This document shows positions 39,509 to 47,910 of a DNA stretch of 64,000 nucleotides, piece by piece; the first letter of the stretch is position 1, and each line of letters starts with the position of its first letter. The notes beneath the pieces were generated by a model. That model made no database searches. It was given only the letters and a program-made list of their open reading frames with translations, and had not been told where the DNA came from. The stretch comes from Streptococcus oralis (GTDB taxonomy: Bacteria > Bacillota > Bacilli > Lactobacillales > Streptococcaceae): contig NZ_CP019562.1 of assembly GCF_001983955.1 (NCBI RefSeq), forward strand, positions 1,612,001-1,676,000, written 5' to 3'. The translations under genes and the position numbers were made by a program.

Positions 39509-41764
39509 TTAGTCTCCTAAAGTTAATTTAATTTTTTTAATGTTTTTGATAGCTGTATTAGTCCGAACATCTTGCTTCTGAACAACGGAACCTGAACCTT
39601 CAAATTCCAGTTCAATATCCAACCATTTAGCAAAGGTCTCGGCAGTCTCTTTTTTCCAGCCATACATGTCTGGAATTTCTTCTACCTTATCCGATAAAAG
39701 GAGAACTTGTTGGTTTGGTGCAAGATTGGTCCCTTCTTCTACAGAAGTCTCTTTAATCTTTGTTCCAGTACCTACAACGATTGGTTGCACAATATTTCGG
39801 CGTAAGGCTTCCGCCAACTCACCAGGTGAAATATCCTTGATGCTAGGCATTGCATAAGAAGATTCTGTCGTAACTTTATCTAAATTTTTGGCTGGAGATT
39901 GAAGATTGAGAGATTCTTTCATAGCTGAAGCCCGCTCCAAGATTGGGGTGGCAAATTCTCCCAACTGGATACCTGAATAATGCTCAGGCTGTTGAACCGT
40001 TACATACAAGATAAAATCAGGATTTTCAGCAGGATTCATAGTCACAACTGAGAAAATATAATTGGTAGAACCAACCAAGTATCCTCCATTTTTCTCATCA
40101 GCGATTTGAGCCGTACCGGATTTAACTGCTACATTTTGTCCAGGAACTGTTATAATTGGCTTTCCTGTGTAGTGATTATACATAGTTCCATATAGAGGGT
40201 CCGTCCCAACTAAGATCATGTGATTTCGAGTTGTGCTTGCTGCCTCTTTGGAAACAGGATTTCCTACTATTTCTTTTTGTGACTTACGTACAGACTGATT
40301 GTTAGTATCATAAATAGCACTTATAAATTTTGGCTCCAGCATAACTCCATCATTAGCAATAGCTGTAAAGGCACGAAGCATTTGTGTTTGTGTCACTGAA
40401 ATTCCTTGCCCAAATGAGCTTTGAGCAATACTAACAATATTATCAGCTGGAAGTTGACCAGCGTATTCATCTGTCAAGCCAAAGCGAGTTGGAACCCCAA
40501 ATTTAAAGCGTTTTAGATAATCCAACCAAGTAGCATCTCCCATTTTTTGTTCAAGTAGACTCATTCCAACATTACTGGAGTGAGCGAAACCTTGTAAGAA
40601 AGTCATCATACTACCAGTAGTCAAACCCTCATTAACATCCCAATCTCGAGTCGTCGCATCCGCCATTTTAAATTCACTGCTATTGAAGTATTCTCCACTT
40701 GGGAAGGTATTATTATCAATAGAAGAAGCTAACGTCATAACCTTCATGCCTGATCCTGGTTCATAGTTACTTTGATAAAGAATGTCACGCCAAACAAAGT
40801 CCTCAGTGATTCCTTCTTTAGTATCTGCATTAAAGGTAGGTCGTTGGGTGGTAGCGAGGATTTCACCTGTTTTAGCGCTGACCAAGGTAGCCGTCATATA
40901 CTTGCCTTTTAGTTTTTCCTGAAAGGCGTCCATCTGCGTTTCCATAAAGGATTGCAAGGGACTAGAAAGGGTTGTGTATACATCCTTTCCATCTACCGTT
41001 TGTTGGGAAGCTTGATCTGTACCCGGAACAATATTTCCCAGACGATCTTTCTCATAGGTGATGATCCCATCTGTACCCGCCAGAATGTTATTTAAAGAAC
41101 TCTCTAGACCAGAGGTTCCAATCAACCTTTTGGTGCCATCTTCATTTTCATGAAGTTGTGCTAAACCGATAAAGGAAGAAGCAAACTGTCCATTGGGATA
41201 ACTGCGGTTAGGGCTAGTTGTAAAGTCAACCCCTTCAACCCCAGCTGTTTTGAGGTCATTTTTTATGGCCATCATATTGGCATAGGTGATCCCATTCCCC
41301 TTGGCTCCAAAAGATACCTGTTTCAGATCTGGTTGAGAAAGCTGTTCTTTGACATAAGACTCCTCCATATCTAGGTATTTATGGAAAATTTCAGCTACCT
41401 TATTAAATTGAGAATCCTCTACATAGAGTATCTTGCCAGTTGCTGACTTGTAGGTCTTGTCAATAACGGCATAGATATTATACGAAGTCGCATCCTCTGC
41501 AATAGGCGTTCCATTACGATCGTAGATGGTTCCCCGTTTTGCAGGAATCGTCTTGGTTGTTTGATGGACCTTGTTTGCTTCTTGAACCAAGTCCTTACCA
41601 AATTTTTTACCCGTTCCGATAATGACCGCAAAGTTGACCAAAAAGACAGCGAAGAGTATGACAGCCAATAAACTCAGGCTTTTCCCTACTCTTCGACGAT
41701 TTTCTTCTGGAGATTTACGGTTACGAACGGCATAACGGATGATTTTTTCTTTCCACTGTTTCAT
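39509..41764 (-). CDS. pbpX: Penicillin-binding protein 2x with altered active-site region
   Basis: 751 residues. One membrane helix (about 30-50), dimerisation domain, transpeptidase domain and two C-terminal PASTA domains. Active-site motifs: S338-G-M-K341 (SxxK), SSN in AHSSNVGM, and KSG in AVKSGTAQI. It crosslinks septal peptidoglycan and is a primary beta-lactam target. Compared with susceptible pneumococcal PBP2x as I remember it, the residue after the active Ser is Gly instead of Thr (T338G in that numbering), and M343T, A346S, A347S, L364F, I371T, S389L, N514H and L546V equivalents are present. This resembles mosaic alleles. Confidence 0.96.
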   Translation of the reverse strand: MKQWKEKIIRYAVRNRKSPEENRRRVGKSLSLLAVILFAVFLVNFAVIIGTGKKFGKDLVQEANKVHQTTKTIPAKRGTIYDRNGTPIAEDATSYNIYAVIDKTYKSATGKILYVEDSQFNKVAEIFHKYLDMEESYVKEQLSQPDLKQVSFGAKGNGITYANMMAIKNDLKTAGVEGVDFTTSPNRSYPNGQFASSFIGLAQLHENEDGTKRLIGTSGLESSLNNILAGTDGIITYEKDRLGNIVPGTDQASQQTVDGKDVYTTLSSPLQSFMETQMDAFQEKLKGKYMTATLVSAKTGEILATTQRPTFNADTKEGITEDFVWRDILYQSNYEPGSGMKVMTLASSIDNNTFPSGEYFNSSEFKMADATTRDWDVNEGLTTGSMMTFLQGFAHSSNVGMSLLEQKMGDATWLDYLKRFKFGVPTRFGLTDEYAGQLPADNIVSIAQSSFGQGISVTQTQMLRAFTAIANDGVMLEPKFISAIYDTNNQSVRKSQKEIVGNPVSKEAASTTRNHMILVGTDPLYGTMYNHYTGKPIITVPGQNVAVKSGTAQIADEKNGGYLVGSTNYIFSVVTMNPAENPDFILYVTVQQPEHYSGIQLGEFATPILERASAMKESLNLQSPAKNLDKVTTESSYAMPSIKDISPGELAEALRRNIVQPIVVGTGTKIKETSVEEGTNLAPNQQVLLLSDKVEEIPDMYGWKKETAETFAKWLDIELEFEGSGSVVQKQDVRTNTAIKNIKKIKLTLGD

Positions 41765-41767
41765 TTC

Positions 41768-42085
41768 TTACTCCGCTGCTCGGATATTTTCGTTATTTAG
41801 CTGCAAATCCTTGGAATTTGCAATTTCTTTCAAACGTTCTGAACGAATCAATTCATTGACCTCTTGCTTGGCATCGTCTAGCTCGGTTTTCTTTTCTTCG
41901 ATTTGAGCATTGACCTTGGTCAATTCATTCTGAACTTGTAGTAGCTTGGTCTGCATAAACACAACGCTAATTGCCAGGATAATCATTGTTGCAGCAATCG
42001 AAACATAGAAGGCCTTTTCCACACGTGAAAAACCCTTAAACTTCGATTGCAATAACTGGCTTGTTTTTTCGATTCTTTCTGCCAT
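41768..42085 (-). CDS. ftsL: Cell division protein FtsL
   Basis: 105 residues: short basic cytoplasmic start, one membrane helix (about 28-46) and an extracellular coiled coil (VQNELTKVNAQIEEKKTELD). It is part of the FtsL-DivIB-DivIC divisome complex. Sits three bases before pbpX and ten after rsmH. Confidence 0.95.
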   Translation of the reverse strand: MAERIEKTSQLLQSKFKGFSRVEKAFYVSIAATMIILAISVVFMQTKLLQVQNELTKVNAQIEEKKTELDDAKQEVNELIRSERLKEIANSKDLQLNNENIRAAE

Positions 42086-42095
42086 GTTTTTCCTC

Positions 42096-43046
42096 TTACT
42101 TGTGAATTTTTCTGGCCACGCGCAACTTGGCTGAATGCGAACGGTTGTTGGCTTCTAGCTCTTCGGCACTTGGCAAGATTGGCTTACGGGATACCAATTC
42201 CATCTTAGGCTTAAGATCATCTGGAATGAAGGGCAAGCCTTTGGGAACTTCCACTGTTGAAGCCTCCTTAAACAACTGCTTGGTCAAGCGGTCTTCCAGC
42301 GAATGGAAGGTAATGACCGAGATTCTACCATCCAGAGCCAGCATGTCCATGGCCTGCTGGATGGATTCATCTGCCGCACCCAGCTCATCATTGACTTCAA
42401 TTCGGATAGCCTGGAAAATCTGCTTGGCAGGGTGCCCCTTTTTCTTGAGTTCCTTGGCAGGCTTGGCCGACTTGATAATCTCTGCCAACTCCGTCGTTGT
42501 CTCAATTGGTTTCACCTCACGCGCTTGCTCAATCTTACGAGCAATCTGTTTAGAAAACTTATCCTCACCATACTTGAAAAAGATCCGAACCAAGTCATGA
42601 TAGTCATAATGATTGACCACCTCATAGGCTGTCAGACTAGCTTCCTGATTCATCCGCATATCCAGTGGCGCATCCTTTTTATAAGAAAAGCCACGCTCAC
42701 GCTGATCTAGCTGAGGACTGGACACTCCCAAGTCATAACAAATTCCATCAATTTCCTGGACACCAGCCTCCTGCAAACGTGCCTGCAAATGACGGAAGTT
42801 ATCCTTGATAAAGGTTACCATCCCCTTTTCGATATAGGGTGCCAACCGTTTTTGCGCATTATCAATGGCATTCTGGTCCTGGTCAAAGGCATAGAGATGC
42901 CCTTTTTCGCTCAATTTACTTAATAAATATTCGCTATGGCCTGCTCCACCCAAAGTCGCATCAACGTAGATACCGTCAGGTTTTACGTCAAGCATATCAA
43001 TCGTTTCATGAAGCAAGACCGTTACATGATGAAATTCTTTTGTCAT
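42096..43046 (-). CDS. rsmH: 16S rRNA m4C1402 methyltransferase RsmH (MraW)
   Basis: 316 residues. SAM-binding motif [15 protein letters not shown], the family segments [20 protein letters not shown] and HSLEDRLTK, and the C-terminal [11 protein letters not shown]. It methylates N4 of C1402 in 16S rRNA. First gene of the division operon; the XRE-regulated genes diverge from it. Confidence 0.97.
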   Translation of the reverse strand: MTKEFHHVTVLLHETIDMLDVKPDGIYVDATLGGAGHSEYLLSKLSEKGHLYAFDQDQNAIDNAQKRLAPYIEKGMVTFIKDNFRHLQARLQEAGVQEIDGICYDLGVSSPQLDQRERGFSYKKDAPLDMRMNQEASLTAYEVVNHYDYHDLVRIFFKYGEDKFSKQIARKIEQAREVKPIETTTELAEIIKSAKPAKELKKKGHPAKQIFQAIRIEVNDELGAADESIQQAMDMLALDGRISVITFHSLEDRLTKQLFKEASTVEVPKGLPFIPDDLKPKMELVSRKPILPSAEELEANNRSHSAKLRVARKIHK

Positions 43047-43127
43047 ATCTTATCTATTTTACCACAAATCTGACCAGCTTGCACTTGTCAGACAAGGCTA
43101 AGTTTCTTCGAAAAAAATTCTCAAAAA

Positions 43128-43192
43128 TATGTCATATATACTTGACACCTCATCTCCAAAAGAATATAATATAGTCAAATATATGCGACATA
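43128..43192 (+). promoter_or_regulatory. Promoter flanked by an inverted operator pair (XRE operon)
   Basis: TTGACA (43142-43147), 17-base spacer, TATAAT (43165-43170). An 18-base arm at 43128-43145 (starting TATGTCATATATAC) recurs inverted at 43175-43192 (ending ATATGCGACATA), 15 of 18 positions matching, so the arms enclose the promoter. It fits autorepression by the downstream HTH protein. Confidence 0.75.
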
Positions 43193-43208
43193 CCAGAAAG
43201 GAGCCCCT

Positions 43209-43403
43209 ATGAATCGTGTGAAAGAATTCCGCAAGGAACTGGGCATTTCCCAGCTCGAACTCGCCAAAGATATCGGTGTCTCGAGACAGACTATCAACAT
43301 GATTGAAAACGACAAGTACAATCCAACCCTGGAACTCTGTCTCAATCTCGCCCGCAGCCTCCAAACTGACCTTAACAGTCTCTTTTGGGAAGACGATTTT
43401 TAG
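43209..43403 (+). CDS. Small XRE-family transcriptional regulator
   Basis: 64 residues, almost only a Cro/C1-type HTH (ELGISQLELAKDIGVSRQTI, NMIENDKYNPTLELCLNLAR). RBS AAAGGAG. First gene of a four-gene operon with membrane proteins and likely its autorepressor. Such small HTH proteins with DUF3278 partners are widespread in streptococci. Confidence 0.9.
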   Translation: MNRVKEFRKELGISQLELAKDIGVSRQTINMIENDKYNPTLELCLNLARSLQTDLNSLFWEDDF

Positions 43404-43418
43404 AAAAGGAGCAAACAA

Positions 43419-43961
43419 ATGAAAAAAGAAACTCTCACTGGCAAACTTATCAAACGCACATATGGCATTTCTGGTCCCCTTGACGAACACAAACGGCGCG
43501 AGGCCGATCGTATCGGGAATCAGGTCTTTATCGTTCTCTTTTATCTCATGATATTTGGCAACCTCATCCCCTTTGTCCTTGCTTATAAATACCCGCAAAT
43601 TGTCGCTATCGGCTATCCTCTCGTGGTGTTTGGTATTTCGATGATGGCTGCCCTCTATGTGGTCTCTCAAACCAAAAAAACGGGCATCACAGCTATTGAT
43701 CCCGAAATGTTAAGTAAGAAAGAAAGTAAACAGCTACATTTTCCTGGTCTAAAAGCTGGTCTGATCTATGGCATGGGCATGTTCTTTGGAATACCGCTTC
43801 TGAATGTCCTAACCGATGATAGCAAGGATTATCTTGGTTCTCTTTTAAATACAGGACATTTTGTATCAACTATCCTAGCTACTTTCTTCTTCGGAGTGAC
43901 CATACAAATTATCGTCTCTCTTCGCATTCGAAAAGCCAAGAAAGACCAAGAAAACGACTAG
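43419..43961 (+). CDS. DUF3278 membrane protein (copy 1)
   Basis: 180 residues: a charged N-terminus (LTGKLIKRTYGISGPLDEHK) and four hydrophobic segments (about 37-53, 60-80, 115-130 and 145-170) with a basic tail. It resembles DUF3278 proteins that follow small XRE regulators. Function unknown. A paralogue is at 44326. Confidence 0.72.
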   Translation: MKKETLTGKLIKRTYGISGPLDEHKRREADRIGNQVFIVLFYLMIFGNLIPFVLAYKYPQIVAIGYPLVVFGISMMAALYVVSQTKKTGITAIDPEMLSKKESKQLHFPGLKAGLIYGMGMFFGIPLLNVLTDDSKDYLGSLLNTGHFVSTILATFFFGVTIQIIVSLRIRKAKKDQEND

Positions 43962-43971
43962 GAGGTTCCTT

Positions 43972-44313
43972 ATGAAATCACTAGCTAAACTACTGATCAG
44001 TCATGTTTTTATCAGTATCTTTGTTACCTTTTTCCTACTTTCTGGACATATTGAGCATCCTTTCTTGATTATCTTTCTTTTATTCCTTCCTGTATTGAAC
44101 AAGGGACAGAGATTCCAGAAAATCCAATCAAAAAAAATACGTCTTCTAAATGCATCTCTCTGTTTTATCCTCGTATCCTTTCCACAACTTTTAACAAATC
44201 CTACGGATTGGAGATACCTGGTATTTCTAATAATCTGTATCACTTTTAGTTTGGTTTACTTCTATACTCTCTATCAACTCTTTAAAGAAGTCAATCAAAA
44301 ATCGCTCATTTAG
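43972..44313 (+). CDS. Small three- to four-helix membrane protein
   Basis: 113 residues, mostly hydrophobic (segments about 8-25, 28-40, 58-72 and 80-103) with short basic loops. AGGAGG lies before its ATG. It sits between the two DUF3278 genes with 10- and 12-base gaps. Not recognised; no function can be assigned. Confidence 0.65.
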   Translation: MKSLAKLLISHVFISIFVTFFLLSGHIEHPFLIIFLLFLPVLNKGQRFQKIQSKKIRLLNASLCFILVSFPQLLTNPTDWRYLVFLIICITFSLVYFYTLYQLFKEVNQKSLI

Positions 44314-44325
44314 GAGGTTACTCCC

Positions 44326-44865
44326 ATGAAAAAAGAAGATTTCACCACTCGCTTACTCAAACTATTCTTTCACATACAAGGGCCTTTTGATGAATGCCGT
44401 CAAGAGATGATTTACAAGGCTTGTGCCCGTTCCTTGATCCAAATCGTTTACTCCTCCCTCCTACTCTTCTTGTTCTATCTCCTATTTGGACGCTTCATAG
44501 AGTTGGTTCGAGATGCCATGCCCTACCTCTATTTTGGACTTATCTTCGTCCTCGCATCTAGGGCGAGACTAGCAGTTCGCAACTTACATTTAGACAAGGA
44601 TGACCCGTCCGAAATCCATCACAAAAGCTACAGCAAAAGTCAAATCCAAGTTCGTAGTTGGGGTGTATTCATCAGTATTCAGCTTGGTCTCTTCCTCTTA
44701 CTAATCTTTCATAAACTTTTTGTTCAGCATCTTCCACTCGACACCTTTTGGGACAATCTCTCCCAGTTCGATAAAACGCTCCCTTTACTAGTCTTGGGTT
44801 TGGGAATTGGTGCCATCTTTGGAACCATGACCTATGCCTTTTTATCGGAACACGTTAAAAAATAG
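44326..44865 (+). CDS. DUF3278 membrane protein (copy 2)
   Basis: 179 residues, same plan as copy 1 (N-terminal FTTRLLKLFFHIQGPFDECR, four hydrophobic segments, basic end). RBS AGGAGG. Last gene of the XRE operon, followed by a hairpin terminator. Function unknown. Confidence 0.72.
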   Translation: MKKEDFTTRLLKLFFHIQGPFDECRQEMIYKACARSLIQIVYSSLLLFLFYLLFGRFIELVRDAMPYLYFGLIFVLASRARLAVRNLHLDKDDPSEIHHKSYSKSQIQVRSWGVFISIQLGLFLLLIFHKLFVQHLPLDTFWDNLSQFDKTLPLLVLGLGIGAIFGTMTYAFLSEHVKK

Positions 44866-44901
44866 AGCAAGATTCGCTAATTTCTCATTTTATAGTCAAA
44901 G

Positions 44902-44931
44902 AATCCCACCTAGTTCGTTCTAGGTGGGATT
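44902..44931. terminator. Bidirectional hairpin between XRE operon and TipC array
   Basis: AATCCCACCTAG-TTCGTT-CTAGGTGGGATT, a 12-bp perfect stem with short T runs, between convergent units. Confidence 0.8.
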
Positions 44932-44978
44932 TCCACTTCAATTCATAGGATATTTTCCAAAATATCTACTGACCCTCG

Positions 44979-45587
44979 TCACCAATTCTCCCACTGGGTT
45001 TCAACCTTGACATCGCCATAGTTGCTTGGCGAGTACTCGCTGTCATAGATGGTACACCAGTCTTTCAAGACTTTCTGGTTGACGATTTCGTCGTAATCCT
45101 TCTCTAAATCTTCTTTAGAAATATTATTCTTTCTTAAATATTCTCTTACTTTTTCTTCATCATCAACAAATTGGCCTGGTTTCCTTGGCTCTTCAAAAAT
45201 CGCAAGTTTCTTTTTGATCACTTTCTTTTGCAGATTATAGTGTGCCGAATACCATAGGGTAATATTCGAATTAGTCTTCCTTTCAAAACGAATCGACACC
45301 CCCTTTATACCTTCTCCAAAATTAAGGTCAATGGTTATATCACTATAGCCTTTGGGTAGAGTTTCATACTTTCCAAAAGGAGTATACGAAATATTTGGGT
45401 CATCACTTGGCCAACCGGCCCTGATTTTAAAGCCATCTATGTTTCTTAAAATATTATTTGTACGATATGTTTTCTCCGTTTCTTGGTAGATTTCATCAAA
45501 AATGTTTTTAGGTTGACGCACAAAAAAGTAAAAACAGGATGATGTGATTATCACGAATAAGGCTACTAGGCCTAGGATTTTCTTCAT
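44979..45587 (-). CDS. TipC-family immunity protein (array copy 4)
   Basis: 202 residues from MKKILGLVALFVIITSSCFY: an N-terminal membrane anchor, then an extracytoplasmic domain starting PKNIFDEIYQETEKTY and ending with the shared tail YSPSNYGDVKVETQWENW. TipC proteins neutralise the lipid II phosphatase toxin TelC outside the membrane. Its ATG follows the previous copy's stop by four bases (TGACAATATG). The N-terminal and middle parts differ from other copies while the C-terminal tail is nearly identical. Confidence 0.85.
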   Translation of the reverse strand: MKKILGLVALFVIITSSCFYFFVRQPKNIFDEIYQETEKTYRTNNILRNIDGFKIRAGWPSDDPNISYTPFGKYETLPKGYSDITIDLNFGEGIKGVSIRFERKTNSNITLWYSAHYNLQKKVIKKKLAIFEEPRKPGQFVDDEEKVREYLRKNNISKEDLEKDYDEIVNQKVLKDWCTIYDSEYSPSNYGDVKVETQWENW

Positions 45588-45591
45588 ATTG

Positions 45592-46208
45592 TCACCAATT
45601 CTCCCACTGGGTTTCAACCTTGACATCGCCATAGTTGCTTGGCGAGTACTTGCTGTCATAAATCGAACACCAGTCCTTCAAGACTTTCTGATTGACGATT
45701 TCGTCGTAGTAAGAATCCAAATCCTTGGCAGTGATACCGTACTGCTCTAGGTAAGATTTTACCTGAGCCTCATCTTTAATGTATGTTTCTGATCTAATTT
45801 CATAAATCATAATTTTTTTAACTAATAATTTTTCTTAAATTCGTAATGAATAACAAAGTTAATTTCTTCTCCTGAGTTAGCATATCTTTCAAACCAAATA
45901 TTTACACCTTTACTACTACCATCAAAATTAAACCGTAGTTCTAAATTCTTCACATCGCTTCCAAGAGAAGAATCATCGTATGTTATTATTGATTCATACT
46001 TATCCGTTTCATTCATATTCGAATCATAAAGCTTTCGATTTTTTACTGTCACATTTTTTAAGTCTTTGAAGTTATAATGGACCAAATAATTTTTTGCTGT
46101 TTCTTGGTAAATCTCATCAAAAATGTTTTTAGGTTGTTTAGGAAAAAAGTAAAAGAAAAATAATACAACTAGTAAGACTAAAGCTACTAAACCGAGGATT
46201 TTCTTCAT
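45592..46208 (-). pseudogene. TipC-family immunity gene, frameshifted (array copy 3)
   Basis: The first part (MKKILGLVALVLLVVLFFFY to HYEFKKNY) stops at 45824-45822; the rest, from KKIMIYEIRSETYIKDEAQV to the common tail ETQWENW, continues in another frame to 45592. Adding one A to the A run in AAGAAAAATTATTAG would join them, and the joined protein aligns along its length with the other copies. So it is one gene with a one-base loss, or a gene subject to slippage. It starts five bases after copy 2 ends. Confidence 0.8.
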
Positions 46209-46212
46209 GTTA

Positions 46213-46818
46213 TCACCAATTCTCCCACTGGGTTTCAACCTTGACATCGCCATAGTTGCTTGGCGAGTACTTGCTGTCATAGATGGTACACCAGTCTTTT
46301 AAAACCTTCTGATTGACAATTTCGTCGTAGTAAGAATCCAAATCCTTGGCAGTGATACCGTACTGCTCTAGGTAGGATTTCACCTGAGCTTCGTCTTCGA
46401 TATAACTATCCTCATTTCCTGATATCACAATCTGAATTGACTTTGTGATTGTTTTAGTATTTGGATTATATTTGTTGACCATCCATAGCTTCGTACCATC
46501 AGCTATTTTTCTCTCAAATGAAACAAACAGTTTACTATACGCTTTCTCAAAATTAAATCCAACTCTCAGTTCAAGATAATCCTCTGGAGGAGTCTTATAC
46601 TTTCCTAAAGGGCTATATTTAAAATAATCTCCATCACTTGGCCAGACATCATCGATTTCAAAACCTTCTATATTTCTTAAAATATTATTTGTGCGATAGG
46701 TTTTCTCTGTTTCCTGATAGATTTCATCAAAAATGTTTTTAGGTTGTTTAGAAAAAAAGTAAAGACAAACTGATACAAGTAATACTACTATTGTTAAAAC
46801 ACCTAGAATTTTCTTCAT
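46213..46818 (-). CDS. TipC-family immunity protein (array copy 2)
   Basis: 201 residues from MKKILGVLTIVVLLVSVCLY; N-terminal membrane anchor, extracytoplasmic domain (PKNIFDEIYQETEKTYRTNN) and the common tail. It follows the orphan toxin tail by ten bases, the same spacing as copy 1 after telC. Differences from copy 1 cluster in the middle third, which may set specificity for the paired toxin variant. Confidence 0.85.
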   Translation of the reverse strand: MKKILGVLTIVVLLVSVCLYFFSKQPKNIFDEIYQETEKTYRTNNILRNIEGFEIDDVWPSDGDYFKYSPLGKYKTPPEDYLELRVGFNFEKAYSKLFVSFERKIADGTKLWMVNKYNPNTKTITKSIQIVISGNEDSYIEDEAQVKSYLEQYGITAKDLDSYYDEIVNQKVLKDWCTIYDSKYSPSNYGDVKVETQWENW

Positions 46819-46828
46819 AGATTTCCTC

Positions 46829-47291
46829 CTAGTCCGCCACGGCTTCCAAGCGGTTTAAAAACTTGGATACACCTGAATAGTTACTTTCAATATATGCTTT
46901 AATGGTATCTTCACCTTTTTCCATAATCTCTAATGGGAGGATACTAGCATAAATAGTACTTCTGACATGCTTCCAATCTTTATTTTTTAAGAATTCTCTT
47001 TCTCTCTGAGAGGAATCTTTTTGAAGATCAGCATAGTAAGAAGATATGGCTTGGTCATAGGATTCCCCTTTTGCATACGGCCGATAAGATTGACCGAGTC
47101 CAAATCAGCCTTGTAATCATCCTCGCCGATGCTTGGTTTCATATCATTTGCATTAAATGTCGTGTCTTCCTCCCAGCCTGAAAGGTCCTTGACATGCTCT
47201 CTACCGCCATAGATATCAGTTAACTGGACTTGATTAGGATTAAGATGAGTAGCCATAGTGATGGACTGGTGGGTAAAGTCTGCGTGGCCTG
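46829..47291 (-). pseudogene. Orphan TelC-type toxin C-terminal fragment, frameshifted
   Basis: It starts directly at the stop codon of TipC copy 1 with GHADFTHQSITMATHLNPNQ, homologous to residue 399 onward of the complete toxin. It keeps both Asp motifs (HADF and GEDDYKAD). After GRMQ a one-base loss (AAAAGGGGAATCC here, AAAATGGGCAATCC in telC) shifts the frame; the tail then matches again to FLNRLEAVAD. It has no LXG domain and no start of its own. It looks like a displaced or donor toxin tail. Confidence 0.85.
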
Positions 47292-47900
47292 TCACCAATT
47301 CTCCCACTGGGTTTCAATCTTGACATCGCCATAGTTGCTTGGCGAGTACTTGCTGTCATAGATGGAACACCAGTCTTTTAAAACCTTCTGATTGACGATT
47401 TCGTCGAAGTCTTTCTCTAATTCTTCTTTGGTTATGTTGTATTTTTTTAAATAGTCTCTTACTTTTTCTTCATCATTAAGATATTGACCTGGTTGCCTTG
47501 GCTCTTCAAAAATCGCAAGCCCTTTTTTGAGCACTTTCTTTTGCATATTATAGTGTGCTGAATACCATAGGGTAATATCCGAATTAATCCTTTTTTCAAA
47601 ACGTATCGTCATCCCTTTAATACCTTCTCCAAAATTAAAGCTAATATTTATGTCTTTATAACCTTCAGGATGAGTTTGATACTTCCCTGAAGGGGTGTAT
47701 GCAAAATATTCTCCATCGTTAGGCCAATCGGGTCTGATTTTAAACCCATCTATGTTTCTTAAAATATTATTTAACCGATAGGTTTTCTCCGTTTCTTGGT
47801 AAATTTCATCAAAAATATTTTTAGGTTGTTTAGGAAAAAAGTAAAAACAAACTGATACAAGTAATACTACTATTGTTAAAACACCTAGAATTTTCTTCAT
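47292..47900 (-). CDS. tipC: TipC-family immunity protein (array copy 1, cognate position)
   Basis: 202 residues from MKKILGVLTIVVLLVSVCFY, ten bases after telC, so presumably the cognate immunity protein. A membrane anchor (about 4-22) and an extracytoplasmic domain (PKNIFDEIYQETEKTYRLNN, ending DVKIETQWENW). In S. intermedius TipC blocks TelC outside the cytoplasmic membrane. Confidence 0.88.
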   Translation of the reverse strand: MKKILGVLTIVVLLVSVCFYFFPKQPKNIFDEIYQETEKTYRLNNILRNIDGFKIRPDWPNDGEYFAYTPSGKYQTHPEGYKDINISFNFGEGIKGMTIRFEKRINSDITLWYSAHYNMQKKVLKKGLAIFEEPRQPGQYLNDEEKVRDYLKKYNITKEELEKDFDEIVNQKVLKDWCSIYDSKYSPSNYGDVKIETQWENW

Positions 47901-47910
47901 AGACTTCCTC

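Noticed and set aside
43098..43670. Antisense frame of 190 codons opposite the XRE and DUF3278 genes
   Set aside because: The plus-strand genes have promoter, ribosome-binding sites and recognised domains; the antisense frame has none.
45588..45659. N-terminal extensions (MTASTRQATMAMS...) of TipC copies 3 and 4
   Set aside because: They are read out of frame through the conserved 3' end of the previous copy; the MKKILG start matches the other copies.
45592..45810. Separate 72-residue gene
   Set aside because: It is the C-terminal part of a frameshifted TipC copy, lacking its anchor and start signals.
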